The notes under the pieces are model-generated. The model searched no databases. It had not been told where the DNA came from and worked only from the letters and a program-made list of their open reading frames with translations. DNA of 64,000 bases, from contig JAJNNX010000004.1 in assembly GCA_023159155.1 (NCBI GenBank), forward strand, positions 1,116,001 through 1,180,000, written 5' to 3'. The DNA comes from Ustulina deusta. Lineage: Eukaryota; Ascomycota; Sordariomycetes; Xylariales; Xylariaceae. The first letter of the stretch is position 1, and each line of letters begins with the position of its first letter. Below are positions 31,728-42,500 of this stretch, piece by piece. Position numbers and translations under genes: made by a program.

Positions 31728-32262
31728 ATGTCTTTCAGCTTCCTCTACGAATCGAAGAAGGCAGAGGTCACTCCGCAGCCGGGCAGCAGATGGCGACTAC
31801 AGGAAGATGAGAAGCTTATCAAGCTTGTTGCCTGGGGTCATGACTGGACGGCTATCAGCAAAGCGCTCCCGGGACGAAGCAAGACGAGCTGCATGATGCA
31901 TCACTACCAAAGCTTGGCAAACCAAATGTGACTTCGCTTTACTAAGGTCGTTCAGGCATACATCCAGTATTATTAGGCTCTTTACCCGAATGGTCAACAG
32001 CAGACTGCTAACACGATGAAATAGATACCGTGCGCGAATCTGGGAGAGCATCGGAAAGGAGTTGTCCGTCTCGGGGAATGAAGCGGAAACCATGTTCTTG
32101 TATTTGTGCCGAGAATGTCCGGATGTATTCCAAGAAAGCGGAGGAGCGCCGAAAGACCTAGCTCCTCCTTTGATGCAGAATGAGCCTCGGGGGAAGAAAC
32201 GACAGTTCTTACAACTAGACGATGATGAAGAGAATGTTAGGATGGATGATTGTATTTTATAA
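31728..32262 (+). CDS. Small Myb/SANT-like DNA-binding protein
   Basis: Two exons, 31728-31927 and 32025-32262, joined by a 97-nt intron with a perfect CTGCTAAC branch site and TAG end; 145 residues. Residues ~20-65 form a Myb/SANT repeat: GSRWRLQEDEKLIKLVAWGHDWTAI in two spaced Trp turns, then ALPGRS...C...HYQSL, where the third tryptophan is replaced. This single-repeat form with GRS at the third helix is common in small ascomycete proteins. Residues ~100-145 are acidic (LDDDEEN). There is no other domain. It probably binds DNA or chromatin; the target is unknown. The 5' splice site GTGACT is not the best consensus, but the join keeps frame. Confidence 0.72.
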
Positions 32263-32450
32263 ATAAGATCTATCACTTGGAACAGACGAAGCCGAATTTA
32301 TTTTATTTCACCTAGAACCTTGAAACTACGCAATGAACTGTTTAATTTATGTAATATCCTTTTCATTACATAGTAACCCCGAAGAGAAACGCTAACAACT
32401 TGTACTCATAGATCAAATGTCAACCTTGTGCTGCTCCTATAACACAGATC

Positions 32451-33727
32451 TCGTACTAGTACGATCAGGAAATCCGTTATAGCACCGACCAGTTTAGTCG
32501 CAAAGGACTACGTACCAGCACAAGTTGATTCGTGTACCAGCACGACCTCGAACCAGTACGGGCTGGGACCAGTATAGTGGTGGCCTACGGACTGGTACAA
32601 TGTTCGCACCAGTGCGGTCTAGGACAAGGGGTTGGTACGATATCCAGACCAGTACGGATGGGGATCTTATACTAGTACGCCATCGGACTGGTACGAGCTT
32701 GGACTAGTACGGACTCCTACGCGTGCCAGTACAATCCCGAACCAGGACGGCCTCGGACCAGTACGGATGTGGATGCCGTAACAATACGACCCTGGACTGG
32801 TACGGACTAGGACCAGCACGAGGTTGGGCTAGGGACTGGTACGATAGTCAGACCAGTACGATCAGGACCTTGGACTGGTACGATATCCGAACCAGTACGG
32901 CTGTTGACCCCGTACCAGTACAACGCCAGACCGGTACAAGCTTGGACCAGTACGTGTCTAAGGCCCGAACCAGTACGATCCCGGGCCAGTACAGCTTGGG
33001 AACAGTACGTAATGTGATCATGGACTAGTGTGGTTGCCAAACCTTGCGGCGAAAAACACAAGCAGCTTTAAAGATATTAAAAAACTTGCTTGAAATTTTG
33101 GCCAATTCCCTTGGCTATTAGGCAGGCGTCGGCAGCAAAGCCCATTAGCGAACATGTTCACGGACTGGTACGGCCAAGGTCTCGTACTGGTACGATTCCC
33201 GCCCAGTTCATTGATAAGGGATTAGATAACAAGATAAGGTCTAGGTTCAAATAGTGCCCTGTCTTGCGTGACAGTGATGAAGTAAGCTAGGACAGAGTGC
33301 GGTGGGATGCGTCAATGCCATTATCGCGATAAGTACGGACCAGTACGGCCGGGGTCTCGTACCAGTACGATTCAGGACCAGTGCGGCCCAGGAACAGTAC
33401 GAGCTGCCACTACGGACCAGTACGATCTGCGCCCAGTACGGTGTAGGACCAGTACGAGAGGGAATCCCGTACTGGTACGATAACCGGACCGGTACGGTGT
33501 CGGACCACGGGCTGGTACGATATTCGTACCAGCACGATTGTGGGCCCCGTACCAGTACGCCTTTGTGCCAGTACAGTGCTGAACCAGTACGAATGAAGGC
33601 CCCGTACCGGTACGTCTTCAGACCAGTACGGCACTGCACTGGTACGATTCGGCACCAGCACGGCCCAGGACCAGTACGACATGTTGTTGCGGACTGGTAC
33701 GAGTCTGGACCAGTACAGCTTCGGAGC
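32451..33727. repeat. Non-coding array of about fifty CYRGTACG motifs with fixed spacing
   Basis: The 8-mer CCAGTACG or CTGGTACG (consensus GGACYRGTACGR) recurs about fifty times. In 33340-33727 starts are spaced 16, 16, then 22-24 bp in a repeated cycle (for example 33417, 33433, 33449, 33472). In 32451-33010 spacings of 16 and 23-24 alternate. The unit after a long spacer is often the palindrome CGTAC-CA/TG-GTACG. Spacer sequence is not conserved except for short CCC/GGA ends. Two gaps (about 33026-33160 and 33206-33330) lack motifs. Frames here read repetitive Tyr/Gln/Arg/Thr in all phases with stops, so it is not coding. Confidence 0.85.
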
Positions 33728-35315
33728 TCGACTGTCGATTACACCCTACGTGATGTTTCTACACCTTGCCTTGAGAAAAGCGGCCATTAGCCTTGGAATG
33801 TGTCAAATCGTATTATGTGCTTGCGTGAAGCTATAGTGTGCTATCTTACGAGTCTTTTCTCGTTCACATAGGTGTAATCCATGTCCTGGACAGGTCACAG
33901 AAAACGCTGGAGGCGCTATGCTGCTGGGCGCCAAAAGTAACAGATTGATTGGCTGTTTTTTATTAGCGTATACCGACGGAATGGCACATATCCACTTCGT
34001 CCTCCCGTCAGTGGCTGCCTGGGGGCTGTCTTCATTGTAATAGACGCCCAACACAAAACGACGATTTATTTGCCCCCGCTGTTTTTCAATTTATCATTTA
34101 GGTCACTTTCAGCATCTACTCACATATGCCTCAAGTTTGGCCATTCGCATCCAGTCGCGGATACATATATAGGACGCGAGAGCGCCTCGGACTTGGTCGA
34201 GTCCAAAATGCATGATACTGATTCTTCCATATGTCACCACCTCCGAGCCCGAGCCCAAGAAACAGAAGCTCGTCCATCCGATGCTACCGCCGCCTGCCTT
34301 TTGGCGAAAGATCGCCTCGGATTTGTTTGCTGTGAGGGAGGGCACGTAGACTTGGAGCTGGCTCGGGGCGCCGTAAAGAGCAAAAATACATTTAGGAGTT
34401 CTATTTGACACTTCTGCCCCTAGCGACTGGCTACACCGAGCAGTCAGGGTGACTAAATCTTATACTCGTGTATTATGTATGCAAATGGTCTCCAGGAATC
34501 TGACGCCTTAAGCGCGTATATATGGAAGACTGGCTAGGAGGTGTTTTAAGAGCGGCAGTCTGTCACACGGGGAAAACGTACCTGCATCCGGAAGACCTAC
34601 GCCTGCAGCTGGTCAGTGTTGGCACGCCGATCCAATAGTACTGGCATGCAGAGACTGTTGCCTATGCAAGATAACGGGACCTTGGGGGCTAAAATCTGTA
34701 TATAAAAGAGGCCATTAGTTCTGGGCAGATTGGAGAGACTCAGAAGAATCAAGGCCCTTGTGACCTGCTGTTGATACAGAACGGATATCTGAGAAACAAC
34801 TACTGCGTTCATGGTTTATTATCATTAAATACCTTTCGCTGCCTGTTTTATCCACGCTGGCCGGGACTATTAAGAATATAACGACATTCTCCGGTCGGGA
34901 CGGTTTCTGCATCTTTTGTGGCTATTGGCTAAATAAGCATACTAAACCGAAATATACCAAATGTAAAAAATATAATCGCTCTTTCGAAATATGCTAGACG
35001 GGAATACATAGGAATGATAATTAAATAAGCGGTTGAACGATCTATTATAAACTTTGTAGGCACAACTGAAAATACTGGCTGGATACTGTGAAAGCAGCGA
35101 AAGATTTGCTTAAAAAGTGTTAGGCACCGATATACCCGGAATATCGGGCGCTAGCATAGTCGGAAGAGTCGGACGCTCCTGTGGCTGAGCTTTTTATGTT
35201 GATGGCCGCTTCTGTGGATTTCCTATCAGGATCAGGATCTAGTAACGTATAGAAGAGCACACATCGGCGAACTTTCTTAGAGGAGTTGGCGGATCCCCTT
35301 ACTAGTGGATCTCCT
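33728..35315. other. Intergenic, no confident gene
   Basis: Balanced to slightly A/T-rich DNA. Several frames of 65-110 codons overlap on both strands; most lack an ATG. Those with one (minus, 34812 and 34912) overlap each other and have no recognisable feature. I see no motif, RNA gene or repeat worth calling. Confidence 0.4.
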
Positions 35316-35582
35316 ATGGCAAAAGGCAAGCCACGGGTTGCTGATGGAATCCTATGGAGCCAGCTTCAGACGCAGGAGGGTGATATGGATGACCTCGCGA
35401 GTGATATGGCACATGTTGATCTTACCGATGGCACTGCTGCTGCCTACTCGACCGCTAAGTACAAAGCCAAAAAATCGGGTGGCAAGTCGAAGGGTAAGAG
35501 TAGGTCTACCGAGTCGAAATCACAGGGTAGTGGTACAGTAGACTGGGAACCTTTTGTAAATCAAGTAAATAAAACTGATTAG
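35316..35582 (+). CDS. Small orphan protein with Lys/Ser/Gly-rich tail, possibly a gene fragment
   Basis: 88 residues from ATG 35316 (MAKGKPRVADGILW). The centre is acidic and regular (DMDDLASDMAHVDLTDG), followed by a basic low-complexity stretch rich in KSGGKSKGKS and a short end DWEPFVNQVNKTD. The frame is open upstream to 35286 without an ATG, so a 5' exon or a truncated ancestor is possible. Composition is protein-like but no family is recognised. Confidence 0.4.
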   Translation: MAKGKPRVADGILWSQLQTQEGDMDDLASDMAHVDLTDGTAAAYSTAKYKAKKSGGKSKGKSRSTESKSQGSGTVDWEPFVNQVNKTD

Positions 35583-35906
35583 ATGATATAAAATCCGGTA
35601 AAAAGGAAGTATAGACAGGTATATTAAGATCTAAAAGGATATTGGCATATTATAAAAAAAGACGGATCGATTGTGTATTTATAATAGGAACTCGGAAACT
35701 AAGGGCGCGTGGCGCAGTACACCCAAGAGCTTCCTTATGTAATCCGTCTGAGTTCCTTAGATAAAGCCACCTAGTCAATTGTTCTTTGTTGCGAATACCT
35801 AATAAACCGATACACCCCAATGGGCTTTTTCTATTTTCAAGACATTGCGCCTTCAATTTTGCACTTTGAGAATTGAACACAATAGACTGCCACCACAGCA
35901 AGCTGT
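35583..35906. other. Intergenic, no gene seen
   Basis: Upstream region of the small acidic orphan gene. It is slightly A/T-rich and has no repeats or motifs I can support. Confidence 0.35.
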
Positions 35907-36227
35907 ATGCCACTCTTGTCAATCATCATGACGACCAATCTTGGAGTACCAGAAACAGAAGAGAGGGAGATAGAACAGCTTTGGAAGCTGGTCGAGCGTC
36001 AGAGTCCTATAAAGATGACAGGATCGTCTACTCCACAGGAATGCGATAATGACCCATGCGCCGTTGATCTCGACTCGTTGTTATCTAGTGAGACTGAGAC
36101 AGAAGTAGAAACCGACTGCAACAGGGAAGGAGGGGGCGAAAAGAGGGAAGAGAGCATTTGGGATAAAATGGAAAAAGAGTTATTGTTAGCGAAAGATAAC
36201 GACCCCCTGATCTTAAGCTACAACTAA
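35907..36227 (+). CDS. Small acidic orphan protein at the island edge
   Basis: 106 residues from ATG 35907; a second in-frame ATG at 35928 (A at -3) is an equally good start. Glu/Asp/Ser/Thr-rich: EREIEQLWKLVERQ near the front, an acidic SSETETEVETD run in the middle and a charged helix IWDKMEKELLLAKDND at the end. No signal peptide or domain. It lies only tens of bases before composition collapses to RIP-like AT-rich DNA. It may be the surviving 5' part of a longer gene. Confidence 0.45.
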   Translation: MPLLSIIMTTNLGVPETEEREIEQLWKLVERQSPIKMTGSSTPQECDNDPCAVDLDSLLSSETETEVETDCNREGGGEKREESIWDKMEKELLLAKDNDPLILSYN

Positions 36228-37626
36228 ATTGATTTAGTTTGGCAGTAAGGTTGGACAACGTGGTTAACCCTTTTTTTAGCAACGGAGCGTTTTTTTTTAA
36301 ACGAATAGCTAGTTGCTTGTTTAGATCTATTTATTATATTACATAGCATTTTTTTTTTTAAATCTTTAGTAATAAATTAACTAGGCGGCTAATATAACAT
36401 GTTTCTTATTTGGATTAATTAAATAAAAAAGTTAACAGTGCTAAATAGCATTTATGCTTTAGAATCTTAAAGCTTAACTAATACTAAATATTTTATTAAC
36501 CCGAATTTTTTTATTATAATAAAACAATTAAAACGCTACTTATAAATATTAAAACTACTTTTAAAGCTTTATTAGTTTTAGCAATATATTAGTTTTATAT
36601 TTTATTAGTTTATTTATTAGAACTTTAAAATAAACAAGTATATTTTTTAAGCATTATTTATAACTTATAAGTAACTAATATATCAGAGAGCCTTAAAATA
36701 TAATTATTAATTTTTCTGTTTTCGTTTTTTTTGGCTTAGTTTAATAGTTTTATACTATATTAGCTTTAGCATCTAGGTGGACTATAGATATAAAAAGCAA
36801 CTTTCTACCGTGGGTATTGTTCTGTTTTAGGCTTGCGTTATTTATTATTTAATATACTTAGGGCGTTTTGTTCTATAATAGTAAAGCTTTAACTTTTTTT
36901 AAAGCAATAGCATATTTTGCCGAGTTTATTAATTTGTATAAGCTTGGACCCGAGCAGCTGTAGGACAGTAGCGCTTTATAACAACAGAAACTAATAGTAT
37001 TATATATAGCAGGATTTCTTGCGGTACTAGCGCTGCTATTCTACGGCATAAATGATCTTGAGTTCTAATTATTAGTTGTTAGTTTTAAAAGACCTGAAAT
37101 TACTGCTATTTTCCAGCTAATAATAAATATATATTAGGACATCAAGCAGTATTATAACGATTTGTTTTACTATATAATACTAAGCTTGAATTCTAGAGCT
37201 GTTAGGTTTATAGTATGGAGCATATTTTAACAGCTGGGTATTTAGTGCAACGTTGTAAGCTTATAGCTAAGCTTAATTTTTAAAGTAATTAAGTTTTTAT
37301 TAAAGGCCTGGGATTTAAGCAGACTATTAAAAGTTTTTATGCTTTGTCGGCCGAAAATTTTCTTAATGTAGCTTAATATATTTTTTTTAAGTAATCTAAT
37401 TATACTTAATTAAATAGAGCGCTATTTTATTTAGCTTGAAGAACGCCGCTTCTACGGTTCGTTAGCGGTACTAAATAGTACTATAGTTTTTTGAACGGGA
37501 TTTTTTTAGTTGTTCTAGAATGAAAAAAAAAAACTAATAACAATAGAGAACTAGAGCGAGGTGTTGCAAGCTGATATCTTTTGATACTAATAAATTCTCC
37601 GATTGTAAGATAATTAATAGTGTTTT
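36228..37626. other. Transition zone: intermediate A/T-rich decay, possible relic gene
   Basis: Composition falls steeply after ~36.24 kb but remains less extreme than in the Copia copies (for example GCACCTAGGTGGAC-type patches near 36765 and CGAGCAGCTGTAGGACAG near 36950). All frames are broken. It may be a gene or older repeat mutated by RIP spreading from the adjacent elements. No family is recognisable. Confidence 0.4.
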
Positions 37627-37937
37627 TGTTGAATAGGCTGTATATAATATATCGTACATAAAACAAATAGAACATGCATAGACAGAATATTTAATTATAC
37701 TATATTATAATTATTAAAAGAGAAGAAAGAGAATATTTATATAAAACAGAAGTTTTTTTTTATATAAAAAAACTTATACTAACATACAAGCTAATATAAT
37801 TTAAAAGAACCAAGGTTATTTAAGACCCGATATTTTTTATACAAGCAAGTTATAAACTTGTATTGCGATCGAATCATTAATTTGCATCCCGTACAAGTTG
37901 CTTATTAAAGTTATAACTAATACTAATTATTTTAACA
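37627..37937 (-). repeat. Family-A LTR (reverse, variant subfamily)
   Basis: Begins TGTTGAATAGGC, the reverse complement of the common LTR end, and ends TTTTAACA. Its middle resembles the variant LTR at 6096-6408 rather than the majority type. Confidence 0.65.
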
Positions 37938-38655
37938 TTAGCTATTTTTTTTTTTAGTTATAACCGCCTGTTATATAAAAAAAAAAAAAATTAATTATAT
38001 AACTGCTTAGATATATATACAAAAGTATAATTTATAAGAATAATCAACTATATTAGCAATCTAGCCCTTTATATAACAGTTAAATTAATAGGCCGTTTTT
38101 TCCTTTAATTAAATTATAAAGAAAAGATTATAAAGCTGCTAATATAGCTATACAACTAGTTAGAACATAAAACTAAAAGTTAGCTTGCTAGCTAGACTAG
38201 GCATATGTTTTGCTTTATGTAATAGTAAGGTTTATGATTAGCTAATCTGTTTAATAAATAGGCCTTATATAAGCAATTAATAATTAAAACTTTTAATATA
38301 CTATAAATTAATAGGTTAGCTATACAAAAAAAAATTAATTATATTAAGGCAAAATTAGTTTATACATAAAAAAACTCAAGTATAAAAAATACTTGTTTGC
38401 TTACTATTTTTTGTTTTTTTATTGCTTTAAAAAATCTTTATTTTTATATATCAATCTGTTATTATTTATATATATATATATTTGCATAATAAACGCTTAT
38501 TAGATCTTTATTAATAATAGTTATATATTTTAAATTATTAAGTAAGAACTTAGGTTTTATATTATATAATTACTAATAAATAATCTTAATAATTATTGTT
38601 TTTTTATAGCGTTATATATTAATATATATATTTATTTTATATTATATATATTTTT

Positions 38656-38953
38656 TGTTGGAATAACTGGCATTAGTTATAACTTTATCGTGCAATTTGT
38701 ATAGAGTGCAAGTTCACGCTCGGATGTTGTACGGATGTTAGCCGGACTTCGGCCGGACAAAAGGGACCTTACTTCCTTTTTATTATATTAGCTCGTACAA
38801 TAGCGTGAGTTTTTATATAAATATAAAAGATTTATATTTTATACAAATATTCTTTTTTTTTTTTAATATAAATAATATAATATAATATATTATATTTTGT
38901 TTATATATATTATTTGTTTTATATATAATATATTATATATAGCTTATTTAATA
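38656..38953 (+). repeat. Family-A LTR
   Basis: Starts TGTTGGAATAACTGG. Its end is RIP-altered (CTTATTTAATA for CCCATTCAACA). It is followed by the 310-bp leader, which is repeated after the next LTR. Confidence 0.7.
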
Positions 38954-39264
38954 CTAATTAATAGTTATAAAAATATTCGAAAAAAATTATAAAAAAAAAT
39001 TATAAATTAGCAAAAATAATAATAAAATTAAACTTATATAAATAAGTTTTTATATTATATTTTAAAATTTTTACTATATAATATTACTTTTTTATAAAGA
39101 AACATTAGTAGTATTATATAAAATAAAGCAAATATTCTATATTATAAAATGCCTAAATATATTTAATTGTTATAAAAAAAATAATAAAGATCTAATTTTT
39201 AATATATAAGTATTAACTTTTTATAAGAAGTATTAAAAATATTATATAAAAAAAATAAAAATAG

Positions 39265-39567
39265 TGTTGGAATAACTGGTATTGGTTATAACTTTATTGT
39301 ATAACTTGTACGGAGTGCGAGTTTATGCTTGGCTGTTGTACGGATGTTAGCTGGACTTCGGCCGGACAAAAGGGACCTTATTTCTTTTTTGTTATGTTAG
39401 CTTATACGATAGCGTAAGCTCTTATATAAATGTAAAAGACTTATGCTTTATACGAACATTTTTTTTTTTTTTTTTTTTTTATAGATAACATAGTACAATA
39501 TATTATATTTTGTTTATGTGCGTTATTTGTTTTTATATACAATATATTGTATATAGCCCATTTAATA
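39265..39567 (+). repeat. Family-A LTR (5' LTR of the forward element)
   Basis: 303 bp, TGTTGGAATAACTGG to TTTAATA (RIP-altered CA end). The preceding 310-bp segment duplicates the leader that follows this LTR. Confidence 0.7.
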
Positions 39568-42500
39568 CTAATTAGTAGTTATAAAAGCATTCTAAAAAGA
39601 ATTGCAAAAACATACTATAGATTAGCAAAAGTAAAAACGGAGTTAAACTTATTTAGATAAGTTTTTGTATTATACTTTAAAATTTTTACTATATAACTAT
39701 TACTTTTTTGTAAGGTAGCAATAGTAATATTGTACGAAATAAAATAAATATTTTATATTATAGGTTATTAAATATATTTATTTGTTATAAAAAAAATAAA
39801 AAAGATCTAATCTTTAACGTATAAATATTAACTCTTTATAAAGAGTATTAAAAGTACTATATAAAAAAAATAAAAATAATATATAATTATATTATTTCTG
39901 ACTATACTATTATATAATAGCTAGATAGTATTTTTTTTTTAATTTTTTACTATAGTATTATACTTATTGTATAAGATTATAAAAGCTGCTAAAGTATACT
40001 TCTAATTTATATATAATAAACTTGCTTTAGAACTTTATATTAATTTTAAAACTACAAAAAATATATTTAACTTTTAATATTAGGGCTAACTAATCGATCT
40101 AAATATAGTATTAAAAATAATTTTTAATATATATATAGTTTTTTAAATTAAAAAATATTATTATATGATTAATAATAAATAGATATTTTAAGAAATATAT
40201 AAAAAAGATTTTATAAAATAGGAACTTAAATATTTTGTATAACTTTATATAAATATTTATATAAAACTTTCTAAAGCTATTATATATAAAAAAATATAGC
40301 TATAAAGCAACCTAAGCATATATATAAAAAACCTTGCTTAGATTATATAAAAAGAATTTAAACTTATTAAAGATTTTTTAGAGCTATTAGTTATTTAATC
40401 TATTTTTATTTTTGTTATATAATAACTTTTAGTCTCCCCTATACTAAGTTAATAATTTTGGCTTACTTTTTAGCTTACTTTTATACTTTGGTATATTCTA
40501 GCTTTTATATTTATTGTACGAATAGAAGTAGAACTAGAGATTAAATAACTAGAACCTATATGGCCTGGACTTCTAAAAAACATATAATTCCAAACTTTTG
40601 AGGATTAGACCTCCTATTTACCTATATAATTTATTATTAAGTTTTAGGATATTTTTGAATATATATATAAATATATGATAAAGGCAGGTTATAAACCAAA
40701 CTTTTAACCTATATATAAATACTTTGTTATTTATAACTTTCTTTAAACCCTATTATAATAGGTATATTTTTATATAATATTAAACTTTATAATAAGCAAC
40801 CTATTTTTGGACTTATTTTTTATAAAAATTATATAGAATAGAATAATCTTTTTTAAAAAGTATGCGATTTTTTAAAAGATATAAAAAAAGGAAAAGAACT
40901 ATATAAGTAAACTATACAACTTTTTGTATAATAAAGCACGCTTGTTTATAAATACATACTAACAATTCGGAATTATAAAGGACTAATATTATATAGTATT
41001 TTTAATAATTTTTAAAGGTTATATAAAAGATTATTTTATATATTAGATTGGACCTAAAAAAACTTAGTATAAAATCTATTATATAATAAATATTTATTTT
41101 AATATTAATACGAACTATAGTTAATACTAAGCTAACTGGACTATAATTATATTTATATAAATAAAAAAAAAATACTTAGATTTAGTATTATATAAAGTAT
41201 TAGATCTTATAATTAATAAGCTTTTAAAAATATAACAAGTATTTAGTACAAGTTACTAAAGAGAAATCTAGCTAAGTATAACAATTATATAAGTATGCTA
41301 AGGGGTTTTAGAATTAGCTATAGTTTTTATATTTTAAAAGCTAATAAGCAAAAGTTTTTTTTTAGATTTTTAAATATATATTTAGATAGCGTTAGACAAT
41401 GTATTAAAAAGTTTTATATAAAAAGATAACAATATTTACTTTACTAATAGGAAATATAACTAAGGCTACTATATAAAAAGCTAATAGTATAGATTTTTTA
41501 GATTATTAAATAGGCCAAACATATAATAGGACTACTAAAAAGACTAGAAAAACTAGAACTACTATATAAATAAGAAATATTTTATATATTATAAAAAAAG
41601 TTGTTAGTTAACTAAATATACTTTCTAAAAACAGGCTTATATAAAAAATTAATATTTTAATTTGTATAAAATAATTAATAAAACAGAACTTATACTTAAA
41701 GAGTTTTTAGTATATTTTACGGAGTATAAAAAATACCTAGAATTAGACAAAAGCAATAAAAAATTTAATAAAAAATTTAGTAGTTAATCTATTTAATTTT
41801 TAATAAATAATACTTTTATTTATTATATAACTAAAAAAAATATCTAGAACTATAAAATAGATATGCTATCTAACTAGTTTATTTTTAATAACTAGTATTG
41901 TATAGAGTACTAAAGCGAACTCTAGGATATAAGTGTTTCGAACTATTTAATAGTAAAAAAAGTATAATTAAAAACCTATTTTAAACTTTACTTTTGTACA
42001 AAAATAAACTGGACCCTAAATAGCATAAATATTAAGTTTAGCAGTAGTAATATAATTATTACTATAAGTACTATACAAATAGATAATTCTTTTGGTATAA
42101 TAATATATTATATTTTAGATAGCTTGATATTATTTTTATTTTTGCTAAAAAACACTAATTGCTTATAGGCTTATTTTAATAATATAAAAAATATTATTAT
42201 ATAAAAAAATAAAAAAACTATTTTTATTATATATAAATAAGAATACCTATTTTTTAATATAAGCTTTTATAAAGCTAGACTATATTTTATTAAAACAGAA
42301 TTATAACAATTATACTATTAATTCGGATATTTTTATATAAAAAGATTATATATAATGCTTAGTTATGCGAAATACAATATTAACTATTTAACTTTAGAAA
42401 AAATCTAGAAATTCTATTACTATTATTAATTATATAACTTAGTACTTTAATAATTCAAGTTCTTAATTAAGAATAATTATAATTTTAATTACAAAGTTAT

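Noticed and set aside
32451..33727. CRISPR array
   Set aside because: Motifs are 8-12 bp with 16-24 bp periods, the organism is eukaryotic, and no cas-like genes are present.
32525..33790. Open frames of 60-160 codons through the CYRGTACG array
   Set aside because: All phases and both strands give similar repetitive Tyr/Gln/Arg/Thr peptides because the motif is repeated; the real signal is at the DNA level.
33803..34912. Several 65-110 codon frames on both strands
   Set aside because: Most begin at GTG or TTG, overlap each other and show no protein-like features or splice-consistent extension.
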